NCBI GenBank assembly: GCA_019925095.2
Contig: CM034402.1
Span: forward strand, 11,729,501-11,793,500
Length of the DNA stretch: 64,000 bases
Source of the DNA: Dendrolimus kikuchii
Taxonomy: Eukaryota; Arthropoda; Insecta; Lepidoptera; Lasiocampidae
Reading direction: 5' to 3'
Shown in pieces: positions 53,395 to 64,000 of this stretch. The stretch's first letter is position 1. Every line of letters begins with the position of its first letter. The translations under genes were made by a program, and so were the position numbers. The notes under the pieces were generated by a model. It saw only the letters and a program-made list of their open reading frames with translations. It ran no database searches and was not told the DNA's origin.

Positions 53395-53396
<2 letters not shown>

Positions 53397-53622
53397 CATG
53401 AAATCAGTCGGACAGACCCGCCTACCTAATGGAAAGCGGTTACCATCGCCTATGGACATTTGTAACACTAAAGGTGCTATAAATGCGCTGCTGCTCTCTT
53501 AAGGGAGTCTCTGCCATCCAGTCAGGCAAATACCACTGCGCTGTGGTTTGTTTTGTTGCCTCTTACGACAGGCAGCCAGGTCGTAGGAAATTGTATTCTT
53601 TGTACGTTCCTGCACGGACACT
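53395..53622 (-). repeat. L repeat copy 11
   Basis: GGAAAGCGGTTACCATCGCC, GGTGCTATAAATGCGCTGCT, an internal deletion joining GGGAGTCT to GCCATCCAGT, then CTCTTACGACAGGCAGCC. The A-rich end is replaced by the (AT)n run, as in copy 1. Confidence 0.8.
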
Positions 53623-53689
53623 ATTTTTTTATTTTTTTAATATTATGCATAAAATTATAAAGTTATTTCTTTGTCATTGAAGTCCTCCT

Positions 53690-53952
53690 AAATTAATGTG
53701 TAATGTGTATTTTTGGGTGGCTACCCGGATATTTAAATTGACAATTGGACCCAGTAGGTGGCACTGCAATTGGGTTCTACAATTTTTCTAAAGTCTTGGA
53801 TTGCGTTTAACAACATTTTTTGTGTGTATTTGAGAGGGTTGTTTGGATGGTTTAGATTCACAATTGGTTCACAACCAGTAAATGACGCTGGAATCGGGTT
53901 CTAGATTTTTACTTCTCAGGGAATGAATGATAACGTCTGCCAGGATCGCTAG
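53690..53952 (+). mobile_element. Helitron 3' part with duplicated module
   Basis: Ends ACGTCTGCCAGGATCGCTAG before T. It contains two diverged copies of the ~110-bp module (TTGACAATTGGACCCAGTAG and TTCACAATTGGTTCACAACC). The 5' end was not located. Confidence 0.65.
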
Positions 53953-54302
53953 TAATTTTTTAAACATTTGGCCAAATGCATATCAATCTACGGACAATGC
54001 AGATTCCATAGGCTAGGCTAAAAACCGTAAAAAAACTATTTAATAGAAAAATTCTATCACTATACAATTGATCTAATCTGAACTTATGATCTTTCATCAA
54101 ATCAAACAAATATTTGTTGAAAATATTTCTGTTTAAAAAATTTTTGCCTATTTAAGATAGAGTTTAAAAAATAAGTCAGCATAATCGTGACATTTTTCAG
54201 GTTTTTTTAAACTTATCTGAAATTAAAACATAGATTAAGTGCATGTTGATTTACTCTCAGAGAACATATTATCCCTATTAATATTATAAATGCGAAAGTA
54301 AC

Positions 54303-54303
<1 letters not shown>

Positions 54304-54370
<67 letters not shown>
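54304..54370 (+). repeat. (CTGT)n microsatellite
   Basis: About 16 units near the Helitron 5' end. Confidence 0.95.
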
Positions 54371-54371
<1 letters not shown>

Positions 54372-54719
54372 TCCGTTTTCACGTAAAAACTACTGGACCG
54401 ATTTGGCTGAAACTCAGTATATATATATTTTCGATGTCGAGAATGAACATAGGATACTTTTTATCCCGGAAAATGGGATAGTTTCCGGGATAAAAGGATA
54501 TTTGTCTCTCTGTTTGTTATCCTTTTACGGAAAGACTTTTGGACCGATTTGGCTGATACTCGGTACATATGTAATTTGAATACCGAGGGTGGACATGGGA
54601 TATTTTTCATCCCGGATAATGGGATAAATTTTGGGATAGATTTATGTAAAGATTATCCAAAAGTGGGACATGCTTTGGTTGGTTTTGTGATTTGCCATTT
54701 TCATCATTTTGGTTATTTT

Positions 54720-55391
54720 GTCCTTTTTGCCCTTTTGCCCTTTTCACCTTTTGCCCTTTTGCCCCTTTGCCCTTTTGCTCTTTTGCCATTTTGCCCTTTT
54801 GCACTTTTGCCCTTGGGCCCGTTTGCCCTTTTGCCCTTTTGCTCTTTTGCCCTTTTGCCCTTTTGCCCTTTTGCCATTTTGCCCTTTTGCCCTTTTGCCC
54901 TTTTGCCCTTTTGCTTTTTTGCCCTTTTACCATTTTGCCCTTTTGCCCTTTTGCCCTTTTGCCCTTTTGATTTTTTGCCCTTTTACCATTTTGCCCTTTT
55001 GCCCTTTTGCCATTTTGCCCTTTTGCCCTTTTGATTTTTTGCCCTTTTACCATTTTGCCCTTTTGCCCTTTTGCCATTTTGCCCTTTTGCCCTTTTGCCA
55101 TTTTGCCCTTTTGCCCTTTTGCCCTTTTCCCTTTTGCTTTTTTGCCCTTTTACCATTTTGCCCTTTTGCTCTTTTGCCCTTTTGCCCTTTTCCCCTTTTG
55201 CCCTTTTGCCCTTTTGCCCTTTTGTCCTTTTGCCCTTTTGCCCTTTTGCCCTTTTGCCCTTTTGCCCTTTTGCCCTTTTGCCCTTTTGCCCTTTTGCCCT
55301 TTTGCCCTTTTGCCCTTTTGCCCTTTTGCCCTTTTGCCCTTTTGCCCTTTTGCCCTTTTGCCCTTTTGCTCTTTTGCTCTTTTGCTCTTCG
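54720..55391 (-). repeat. GGGCAAAA octamer array inside Helitron copy 2
   Basis: About 80 units, read as TTTTGCCC on the plus strand. It has its own higher-order variants (CCATTTTGCCC and TTGATTTTTTGCCC repeated near 54965-55110) that copy 1 lacks, and one CTTGGGCCCGTTTGCCC like those in copy 1. So the arrays have expanded and diverged independently. Confidence 0.95.
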
Positions 55392-56050
55392 ACTCTTTTT
55401 TGTCCTTTTTGTCCATGTTGCGCTTTTTGTCCTTTTTGCTGATGTGGTCCCTTTTGACATTTTTGTAGTTTTCATTGACGGGGGATAGATAAATAAAACT
55501 AGGACTGTTTGTAATAGAGGATGAAAGTTTGGATGAGACCAATCATTTCTCAAGTTCATAGATATAAAAATGCATCGTCTATAAAAATGCGATAGTAACT
55601 CGATATGTCTTTCTGTTAAGTTTTCGGAAAACACTGGGAATACTGGATCGTTTTTATTTTAATTTTGTTTAAATGTAGTTTTAATGCCGAAAATGGACAT
55701 ATATACTCATGCCAGGAGATCGGCATGAGAATATGTCAAGCATCGAGTTTGCGATATAAAATGAAGTGAATTTTTCGGGTGCAAATGGCACTAACATAAA
55801 AATGGTGTACATTGTAACCTGTATTAACGCCTGCTCTTTAAACAAGAAGCAGGAACTAGAGGTTAACCCGCGGCGCAGCCGCGGGGTAAACTCTAGTAGT
55901 ATATAAATCTTCCTTATTAATTTCATCCATAAGAACAAATAGTCTTCGTGAAATGTAGGACACAGACAAATTTCAAAATTTTAAGGATTCTATTTCTCTT
56001 ATTTGTCTACGAAACCCTAAAAATGTTTTATTTAAGTTTTTTAAAATTAA

Positions 56051-56115
56051 TTTCTTTTATATTTCCCCGCAAGGGAACTGGCGTGAAGTTATGTATGTAT
56101 GTATTTTCTTTTATA
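56051..56115 (+). mobile_element. RTE-like micro-insertion, 43 bp, 11-bp TSD
   Basis: TTTCTTTTATA at 56051-56061 and 56105-56115 flank a 43-bp insert, TTCCCCGCAAGGGAACTGGC, GTGAAGTTATGTATGTATGT. It holds the last codons, stop and tail of the RTE-like element. Confidence 0.85.
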
Positions 56116-57210
56116 AACTTTAATTTAAGTTTGTGTTTAAATGTGTTTAATTTGCTTTTTAGAATCTAGATTTCACATATTGGGTGTCCACTACCTTAAT
56201 CATTTACCTTTGAAGCCAAATTGTGAGTTAAAAGAACAATTTTATATAAGCTTTCTCTAAGACACATTCTTTCATTCGTAATGGTGGTTGCGTGTTAACG
56301 TGCTATAAACGTTAAACATAACTGATCACTTAGTATACTTAGGCACATATTAGAAGTTCCACAGTAGGCATGATACAAGTAAAACTTTTGCATTAAGAGG
56401 TCTTAATAAAGAAAGCAATGTTTCCCACGAATATGATTGAGTCACTTGAAACTTGGCCTACGAAATTATTAGACTGTCATAAAAAATATACCAAGTGGAA
56501 ATATTCGAATGGTAAAGAAGTAGTGGGCATAAGAACAGGTATTTATCTACGGGTATTATAAAGGACCATTGACATTTAGACTGTAAATTCTGGGAGTAAT
56601 AAGATTGGAGAAATTTAAAGTTTCCTTGAAAAAAACGAAGAACGGTTAATAAAAAGGGTGGTTTAAAGACGATTGAATAAATGAGCGTTCTTTATACATA
56701 AAAATATTAATGAAAAAAAAACAATTTTTTTCGCTGCGATACCAATTAGCCTCCACCCACGAAACAAACTTTTCGGTAAAAATGGCATTTACACTACAAT
56801 AGTCGATTCAAACAGATCATTAACTGAGTTTCGTTGTACAATTTAACCCCGTCATTTGAAAAGGTAGATTAAATTAGTTGCTCTTTGAGTACCGGTAATA
56901 GAAAATCACCAACTTTACTTATATGTACCGTAATAACGCCAATTTAATTACAACATATTTTAAAAGTACATAAAGATTTTAGACAAAATTGAATCAAATA
57001 CGTTTCAAATACAAAGTAAACTTACAGTTTGTCATTTGGTATTCACTAGATCACAATTCATCTTCTTTGCAAAACAGAATCATAAAAAATCAGTCTTTGA
57101 TCCTAAATTTATCATTACGGTTGAAGCAAGTTTTACCATAGATTGACAGCAATTTGCATCAATATTTTAAACCTCTGATAACTCTTAATTAACTTTGTAA
57201 TCTTATACAA
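56116..57210. other. no gene seen; AT-rich
   Basis: No supported feature. Confidence 0.45.
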
Positions 57211-57214
57211 TTAA

Positions 57215-57365
57215 CGCAGAAGTTCCGGGTTTAATTCTGAGCAAGTCAAATTTCGTATACGAAATTTTCGCTATTTACTCCTGATCTGGATGTCTCAGAT
57301 CGGTCCCGGATTGTCCTTCGTATATTACTTAAAATAGAATAGTAACTTACTTAGCTCGAGAATAT
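57215..57365 (+). mobile_element. SINE family A, copy 6 (5'-truncated)
   Basis: GCAGAAGTTCCGGGTTTAAT (box B decayed), GTCTCAGATCGGTCCCGG, CGTATATTACTTAAAATAGA. The box A part is missing. Confidence 0.65.
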
Positions 57366-57440
57366 GAATTTATGATTGTCTGTCAATTTAGTTGTTATTT
57401 ATTTCTTTTAGGTTATATTATTTAATAATCTCTCGTGAAT

Positions 57441-57725
57441 TTAGTGACTGAGCCTAATATAATAGAAGAAATAAAAGCTCACCGCCTCCGCTGGCTCGGT
57501 CACGTAGAACGGATGGGAGAGGATCGCAGCGTGAGGAAAGCGTATTTGCGACGGCCGGTAGATCGGCGTCCGGTCGGCCGTCCCAAATATCGCTGGAAGG
57601 ACAGAGTGGAGGCTGACCTGTCGGAGCTAGGAGCTAATAATTGGCAACAAACCGCACAGGACAGAGAAAAGTGGCATGCTCTCGTTTCGGAGACCAAGAC
57701 CCACTTTCGGTCGCTGAGCCAACGG
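57441..57725 (+). pseudogene. RTE-like ORF2 C-terminus, second subfamily
   Basis: The frame reads IIEEIKAHRLRWLGHVERMG, EDRSVRKAYLRR, RRPVGRPKYRWKDRVEADLS, NNWQQTAQDREKW and KTHFRSLSQRS, the typical C-terminal end of an RTE/endonuclease-type ORF2. Open over about 95 codons, and then it runs on into AT-rich flank without the usual stop. The reverse transcriptase part is gone. Distinct from the 44.8-kb subfamily. Confidence 0.8.
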
Positions 57726-57729
57726 AGTA

Positions 57730-58530
57730 CCTATATTATTTATGATAATTATTTCTCATGTAACATTTACTACTGGAGTTTCTTTTTGTATGATCTACAA
57801 GTACTTTTTCTGTCTGGAATTCGAATGTTTTACCACCCGCTATAAATAAAGGAGTGGGCAAACAAAGTTGTCTTTTACAAAATAAACTCATCTATTTCTT
57901 GGATTAGAAATAAAACAGGTAAATAAAACATCAGGCTTATGTTTAACATATTATTATATGGAAAAAGTAATTAATAAACCATAGAAATTATATTTTATCT
58001 AGAATGTATTTGTTTCTACAAGAACCATACGAACGTCGTACTATGTTTCACAAGTGAATTCTAGTTCATGAAAACAAAATACAAATACAGCTGCTATATT
58101 ACGGAGTTTTCTGACTCCGGTCACGTTCCCTGCGGTCACAGAAAAGCCAACTGTCTTCGCCATTTAACCCAAAAATAAATGTGCCAGACCATCGAACCGC
58201 TCTTTAAATTTTTAATGATTTGTTCAGGAAATATTTATTCCCTGACGCCGAATGAATACTTAATAAGGGAAACAATGGATCTTGTGCACGTAGGATATAC
58301 GATTGGATATTATATTTGAAATACAGATAAAAGTATATATTAATGATAAAATAAAGGTTCGTAAAGTTACACGAAAATTAACATAATATGGCAATTAAGT
58401 AAAAATAAACATTCTAAATAGTCTGACATCAACCCTTAATTAATAACATACTTCTAGACTCGTATATGAAAAAGTTAAGAAAAGCGTTATAAAATTTCTT
58501 CAAAACTGGTCACGCGTTGACTGCACTTGA
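57730..58530. other. no gene seen; AT-rich
   Basis: No supported feature. Confidence 0.4.
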
Positions 58531-58535
58531 AACAT

Positions 58536-59062
58536 CCATGCACGATGGTTGCAGCGCGTGCTAATGCGTCTTCTCGAGGTCGCCGGCCTTCAGCTGGCAC
58601 CCGGAGAGGCAGGTACGCGCATTACTTCCCTCCCTGAGTTAGGTTCCGTTTATCGCGGGGGGCCTTTAGCTTGCTAGGAGAGCAAAGGACCGTCTACCCC
58701 CGCACAACGAAGTGGGGTGTGTTCTCCCAGGACACACTCCAGGCACTTTATTGCGCTGGATCGACTGAGCGTAACTATGTTCTAAATCTCAGCCTTTCCA
58801 ACACAAACAAAAGCGCAGGGTCGACAGGGAGGAGGAGGTTTTTAGTGGGTATTGGGGTTGCTCGCTCGTGTAGCAACACTCGGAGTCTTCCACACTATTC
58901 TGTGACGTCGATCGCGGACGGAGCACTGCCAAGAGCATACTATTGCTGCAGTGTTATCGCCCCCGACCGACGCGTGTCGTTCCCCTAGCAACGGCCCAGT
59001 CTGTGCGTAAATCGGTTAAGCATTTTCCCTCGCCTCAAAAAAAAAAAACCATGCACGATGGT
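58536..59062 (+). mobile_element. 5'-truncated LINE insertion, 14-bp TSD
   Basis: CCATGCACGATGGT at 58536-58549 and 59049-59062 bound a 499-bp GC-rich insert ending in a run of A. It is a target-primed retrotransposon 3' end, perhaps R1-like; no RT motif is present. The target (GATGGTAACCATTTTCCATC) resembles an L repeat, so the insertion is probably nested. The 105-codon ORF at 58671 has no recognised domain and lies in what should be 3' UTR. Confidence 0.85.
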
Positions 59063-59064
59063 AA

Positions 59065-60355
59065 CCATTTTCCATCGCATTTAAATAACTAAAATAATTA
59101 CACATAAATAATTTATTATATTAATTGAAAAGAAAGTTACAAATTTACTTAGTTGCCAAACTTTTCACAGAGCGATACATAAACTAACAAGGAATAATTA
59201 TTACTATATTATTCTATTATATAATAAAATTGTAAAAGGTAGTATTTAGTTTCTTCCATTTTTTGTGTTTTTAACATTAACTACAAGCCAGTGCTAGTTA
59301 AAAATAAAAATTGTTTATTTTAATTCCATAGTCACAAAAAGTAATCAATTAGTCATAATTCTATATAAGTTTATGTTTTTATAACGTAGATTTTTAAAAG
59401 CACAGCAAATTGTAAATTTCGTTATGTTTTTGATTGCTAAGCTTCTCAAGCTAGAAAAAGGAATGAAATGACTGAGCTACAACGACCTACATATGTATTA
59501 AGAACTTAAAACTAATATAGATTCCTTCATGTTTCGTTAGAATTTTTTTTAGAACAAGTTGCACTAATGCCATCCTTTTAGCATATATTTCTAAGTGGTA
59601 ACAGCACAATAATATAATACAATAACAACATAATTCGAGCGTACAGCTCCAACCTTGTGTTCAAATCATCGATGATTATGTCGATTCAGCGATGAACCAA
59701 TCAAGTTGAAAATGTTACGGTTTATAATTGAACTGTTCGAGCTTTAAAGGTCATATGGAATTATTGTGTAATCTAGTGTGTAAATGTTATATTTGCTTTA
59801 CGTTACATAATGTATATATTTTGTATGTTATGTATGTAATACCAAATCATCGAATTAGTCCGAGTTACGTGACACGTATAAGGAAGAGTTTCTCCTAGTT
59901 AATTTATTAAAATTCCATAAATGTTGATGACGCACTTGTATCACATAAAACACCTGAATTATTATATTTTACATTTTTATTATTTCATCTCATAATACGT
60001 AACAGTTAATTAGATTAAATTATTATTTAAGCAATAATTAAAATTATTCTTATAATGGATATTATAGCAAAATATTTTGAACTTTTCTTTTATCTGTAAA
60101 TTGCTTCAAAACTTTCAAAAAATTTAAAATATGTCATATTCCCAGTTTCATTATCAACACTGGTGTAGCAACTGGTTAACAATTCGTAAAAAGTTTAACC
60201 AAAGAGGGAAAGATTTGGAAAGATAAGCAAACGGAAATAGGAAAGAAAAGTATAATTGTACTTCCGATGTTCTTACTTTTTAACGTATCGATATTTTATG
60301 AAATTATGCAAAAAATCGGTCAGTGTTGTTTAAAAACATGTATATAAATAATGGT
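59065..60355. other. no gene seen; AT-rich
   Basis: No supported feature. Confidence 0.45.
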
Positions 60356-60359
60356 GAAA

Positions 60360-60425
60360 AAATTCAAACCCGCGCCCTTGGAGTTTGGAACGTGTGCACT
60401 AACCAATAAGCTACTACGGCTTGTA
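60360..60425 (-). mobile_element. tRNA-derived SINE head, family B, copy 2
   Basis: On the minus strand: TAGCTTATTGGTTAGTGC (box A) and GGCGCGGGTTTGAATTTTT (box B decayed). Similar to 18121-18215. A tRNA pseudogene is an alternative. Confidence 0.5.
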
Positions 60426-60587
60426 TTGTATTTATTAACTCGAGTGAAATCTTTAGTACCTAATTTATACATTTCGAAAAATAATAGCGATGTTTTTAAT
60501 GACTTTTTATACATGACAACATAGGTCGTGAGACATTTGTTTCCAAAGTCGTGGAATTTTTGTGCCCTCTATAGCTTTTGAAAAATG

Positions 60588-60625
60588 TAGATAGATAGAT
60601 AGATAACACTTTATTGTACACCATG
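60588..60625 (-). repeat. Q repeat tail micro-insertion
   Basis: Minus strand GGTGTACAATAAAGTGTTAT then (CTAT)n, 38 bp. ATGTAG on both sides may be its target duplication. Confidence 0.7.
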
Positions 60626-60629
60626 TAGT

Positions 60630-61295
60630 GGAGAATTCTGATGTAATTTTATGTTGATGAACCTTGAAATACTTTAACGAAAATTGGTTAATATTTGATC
60701 CATTGAGTAGTTTTAAGATATGGGATGTTTTCTACTAATTATTTTCTATGGTTCCGTACCCAAAGTATAAAAACAATGGACGCTTGTCCAGTTTGCCCTT
60801 CGCTTTGCGCGTCCTACAGAGCATTTACCTAATTTTTACTTTTGTTTTTGAAGTACTATGTTTACAATAACACTATAATACCCTTATTATACAATCGATT
60901 CGATTGATATCAGATTAAATAAATCTTTGTTTTCGTCTCAAGGTTTTTCTTTATAATTTAGTTCCATGTAAATTAATAACTCATTTCACCATAAAGTATG
61001 GTTTCTTATTGCGTCCGTATTATTAGCCTATAAGTTAATTAAAGTGTATTTTAACTGAAACCTTATAATACGATTTCTAAAACATTGTTTAATTGAAACT
61101 GTTATAAGCAGCATATTATGAAAATTTATATGGGAGCGGACAGTCAAATCAACTGTGGTACTTTTTACACTCTTACAAAAGGTCGCAGCCTTACAGATTT
61201 TGTACGGACCTACCTATTTATGACGTTATAAATAGGTACAAATAAAAGGAGTTAAATAACAAATTAATAATAATAATTATTGTATGAAAAGTAAT
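60630..61295. other. no gene seen; AT-rich
   Basis: CTATGGTTCCGTACCCAAAG near 60748 is a decayed common repeat. Confidence 0.4.
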
Positions 61296-61299
61296 TAAC

Positions 61300-61375
61300 A
61301 TGTATGCACGGATTCGAAGTCAAAAAAACCCGCATTTTCCGTGCACACGAAACCGCTGAAGCTAATAGTACAATT
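61300..61375 (-). mobile_element. possible tRNA-like SINE head
   Basis: Minus strand TTAGCTTCAGCGGTTTCG and GACTTCGAATCCGTGC could be boxes A and B about 30 bp apart. Weak. Confidence 0.3.
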
Positions 61376-61379
61376 TTGT

Positions 61380-61860
61380 TGCCTCCATTTGTTGTGTAAA
61401 TGTTTGTTGAATAATGATAAATGAGTACAGAAATTAGATGGCTCATCCAAACTCATGTCCAAATACTATGTCCGCCTTTGGCTTCAGAAGTGTATATCTT
61501 GCATATATCTTGAAACCAGCTCAATCAATCACTCTCACCAAATTCAGTACATTTCACGGCGGCCGCCATTTAACATAGTTCATCAACGCACTGTACTTGC
61601 CAAAAATCCATTATTTCTTACATGTCTGTCGTCTTAAAACCACAAAACTAATCCGACCACATAAACGGCGGCATCTTTCATGAACCAAAGAGAAATTGGG
61701 GGTCATAGACGTATGTAAACATACATACATACCAATATACAAAAAGAAAAGGTAATAATTATGTAGGTATGTATCAATAATGTTTGTATGAAGTGTGAAC
61801 CAGAGATGGCGGTACCGTGACTTGAAAATCATTATTCAACCTTAAATAATAAACGTAATT
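61380..61860. other. no gene seen
   Basis: Contains CGGCGGCCGCCATTTAAC and a CATACATACATACC run at 61720; unassigned. Confidence 0.35.
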
Positions 61861-61869
61861 ATTTTAATC

Positions 61870-62195
61870 ATGATATTTTAAAAGTTAGACGTGGTGGTTG
61901 ACTTAAATTGTGTGGTGCGTCTATGAAAGTTACCCCGTTGGATGGGGTGACGCACCACTGGCCGAAAGCCGATAGCTCAATCGCCGCGGGAGCTAGCCTC
62001 GCCCCTTGAGAGTGGAGTACAAAACCAGACGGGGAGTAGTTGTACTCTCTATATAATTACTTGCTTAATTAATTGAACATTAAAGACTATAATGTATATA
62101 AGTATATACAGAAATCTTAACTGCTAAGTGAAACTATGTAAAGCCTCAACGTGTTCGTAGATGCATCTCGGAAGGTTTTGTACTGTTGCAACAAT
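61870..62195 (-). repeat. P repeat, uninterrupted copy
   Basis: Inverted relative of 22805-23560 without the LINE insertion. It contains a nested hairpin: GTGGTGCGTC (61912-61921) with GACGCACCAC (61949-61958), and ACCCC with GGGGT inside. Family unknown. Confidence 0.75.
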
Positions 62196-62243
62196 TAACA
62201 TTTTTGTAATATTTTATTAAGTTTTCACGACCAGAATACATAA

Positions 62244-62417
62244 TAAAACTACGTTTTAACGGATTTAAGCGCGTTAATTTATTTGATATTTATTATTCCG
62301 ACGTTTCGGCCACTTTTTAGTAGCTGTGATCACGGAAGGCGGCTACAGAAAAGTGGCCGCAACGTCGGAATAATAAAATTCAAATAAATTACCGCGCTTA
62401 AAGGCAAGACGTAGTTT
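62244..62417. repeat. palindrome of two GAAACGTCGG repeats
   Basis: The left arm 62244-62324 (AAACTACGTTTTAACGG to CGACGTTTCGGCCAC) and right arm 62340-62417 (GTGGCCGCAACGTCGGAATA to GACGTAGTTTT) are inverted near-copies about 80 bp long meeting head to head. Could be a foldback element or a pair of Penelope-like ends. Confidence 0.75.
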
Positions 62418-62687
62418 TTTTGTGCCTGTAATTTTAATTAAAATCCGTTGAACTGTTTTAGAGCCTATTCAACATAAAATTTCAAACAGAAACTGTAGAA
62501 GCAGTTATTTATGAATAGCAATTTTCATTGAAAGTTTGACTTTTATTTCGACATCACAAATACACATTTCAATTTTATTTATTGGTATAAATATCGTACG
62601 TGATCTAAATTACCCGTTTGTTGAAGTTTGTCTGTATTTTTATTCTTGTTGTAAATACTATCGGTTTTATTCATAAAAAGTTATAAT

Positions 62688-62738
62688 AGTAAGTTTGTAG
62701 GCTTCATTACGAACCTTAAAGAAGCCTACAAACTTACT
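62688..62738. repeat. 18-bp perfect hairpin
   Basis: AGTAAGTTTGTAGGCTTC and its exact inverse separated by 15 nt. Confidence 0.85.
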
Positions 62739-62739
62739 C

Positions 62740-63258
62740 TTACTTATTTTTTAATATATAATGTGTTTTTGTGTTTCATTTGCGTTGTTTTCATGTCAAT
62801 AAATCTTTTTCTTTCTTTATTATTATTAGAAAGAACTATTTGTATAACATGACGATTGTATAGCATGTGTCACAACCGTACTAATACTTACCTTTTTTCA
62901 TGACCAAAGCAAAGATACCGAGAATATTTACATGTCGAGTATTTGAACTGTTGTTGCGATGAGGTATTTTCCCTTGTCAAACCAACAGCGGGTTGACAGG
63001 CACTGCGCCCGGGGCAAAACGCAGTCCAGACGGATTTCCGTCACAAGCCTCTGTCTGTGTGAAGTCATCATTAATCTACATATCTCGAAACGTTTTTACC
63101 GTGCGTTTATGTTTAGATTGTTTTGCGTTTTTTTCAATACAAAATGAACTGTTTAGATTTACTTGTATCTAATTATTATAGTATTAACATTATTGTTGCG
63201 ACAATCTCAGTCGCCTCATAAGCTTCTGCTTCAGAGCTGAGTGTGTAAACCTATGTTG
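62740..63258. other. no gene seen
   Basis: 63000-63060 is GC-higher (GGCACTGCGCCCGGGGC) but unassigned. Confidence 0.4.
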
Positions 63259-63261
63259 CAC

Positions 63262-63888
63262 CAAAGATTTCCCCGCGGTTACGCCGCAGATCAAATTCTA
63301 GGGGATATTACTTACATAAAAAGTTAATTATATTTTTAAAATATATTATACTCTTTCAGTTAAAAATTATCTTGTATATAATTATTTTGTAAACGGCAAC
63401 GGCAGGTTAAATTCTGTATTTTATTGGAGTTAAAGCTTTACTGTTTCTTTTTCAATTTACTACAATAATGAAGAAACTAAGTCCACATACTGTAGACAAT
63501 TGCACAGCAAAACATAGAGAAACATCGACGCCTACCTGATTTCAAATAATTTGTAATGAATGACATCTGGACAACATGACAACGTATTTGTTAATGAATT
63601 ACAGCGATGGTGTCAAAAACACGATTGAAATGCCATCTATTTTGAAGAAAATACGTTCTTTATTGAGATTAAAAGTATTCTAAGTTACGTCCTGGGATAT
63701 AACCTAGCTCTATGTTGAGTTTCATTTAAATCCGTTTAGTAGTTTTCTTGTGATACTCTAACAGACAAACAGAGACAAAAATTATATTTTGGGAATCTGC
63801 TGTTCCGAATTAGATCCTCTGATTTAAAAAAAAATTAAACGCATTGTACTAACTCGAACCATTTACAGACTTATTATAGTATAGAGGA
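63262..63888 (-). mobile_element. non-autonomous Helitron, ~627 bp, decayed 3' end
   Basis: On the minus strand it starts TCCTCTATACTATAATAAGT after A and runs to the hairpin GCGGCGTAACCGCGGGG; the CTAG has decayed. Same family and orientation as 31592-32300 (shared TACAATGCGTTTAAW and ATAACCTAGCTCTATG-type blocks). Confidence 0.7.
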
Positions 63889-64000
63889 TTAATATGAAAG
63901 AACAAATACTACTCGCCCAGTAAAAATATAACTCTAAAAAACTCCTTAGTCCCACATGATTAATTGGCTTGCAGATCATTAGTCGCTCCCTTTTAGACGT

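Larger units (their letters stand above)
54272..55896 (+). mobile_element. Helitron carrying octamer array (copy 2)
   Basis: Starts TCCCTATTAATATTATAAAT after A (54271) and ends GTAAACTCTAG before T (55897). An 8-bp perfect hairpin CCCGCGGC-GCA-GCCGCGGG sits at 55867-55885, 7 bp before CTAG. Inverted near-identical copy of 10065-12056. No Rep/helicase gene. ORFs of up to 259 codons come from the array. Confidence 0.9.

Noticed and set aside
54549..55634. ORFs of 259, 195, 164 and 161 codons in the second array
   Set aside because: Same octamer artefact as at 10.4-11.6 kb.
58671..58988. 105-codon ORF
   Set aside because: Lies in the presumed 3' UTR of a LINE insertion with TSD; no recognised domain.

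Overview
This window looks like AT-rich, gene-poor nuclear DNA from an insect, most likely a moth or butterfly (Lepidoptera). The evidence is the repeat set rather than any host gene. It contains short Helitrons with the 5' pattern TC-TATACTAATATTATAAA and a 3' hairpin followed by CTAG. It also has RTE/Jockey-like non-LTR fragments with insect-style C-terminal tails (GHVERM, GHVCRRTDGRW), mariner copies, tRNA-derived SINEs and many (AT)n tracts. I found no intact multi-exon host gene, no rRNA and no convincing functional tRNA. The only stretch with gene-like composition that I cannot assign to a repeat is a 34-codon ORF at 14702-14806 followed by a poly(A) signal.

Layout. 0-5 kb: decayed RTE-like tail, an inverted-repeat element, (AT)n, hairpins and two copies of a common ~300 bp repeat (called L here). 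5.9-9.3 kb: a 26-bp minisatellite, SINE copies, two small Helitrons and L copies. 10.07-12.06 kb: a minus-strand Helitron carrying about 1.07 kb of the octamer GGGCAAAA. 13-17.4 kb: three Helitrons, long hairpins, the small ORF and RTE tails. 18-26 kb: RTE tail, a 28-bp-stem hairpin, mariner relic, a retrotransposon with an 18-bp target duplication, a Harbinger-like MITE and a LINE ORF relic. 26.5-30.7 kb: mariner cut off at an (AT)n tract, then a tandem duplication whose second copy holds a 187-bp Helitron. 31.6-43.7 kb: Helitrons, L and Q repeats, nested inverted repeats. 44.8-50.2 kb: RTE and Jockey-like relics, a solo LTR with ATAT duplications. 50.9-56.1 kb: RTE tails, a long-armed MITE, a SINE, and a plus-strand Helitron (54.27-55.90 kb) that is the inverted partner of the 10-kb element. 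57-64 kb: RTE tail, a LINE insertion with a 14-bp target duplication, an inverted-repeat palindrome and a Helitron.

The parts interact mainly by nesting and decay. Several insertions are dated relative to each other by empty paralogous sites inside the same window. The most unusual object is the Helitron pair bearing a large GGG-every-8-bp array. It produces long ORFs in all six frames that are artefacts, and on one strand it is a dense G-quadruplex-type sequence. Nothing here amounts to a multi-gene undescribed system, and all family names rest on recognition by eye without database searches.
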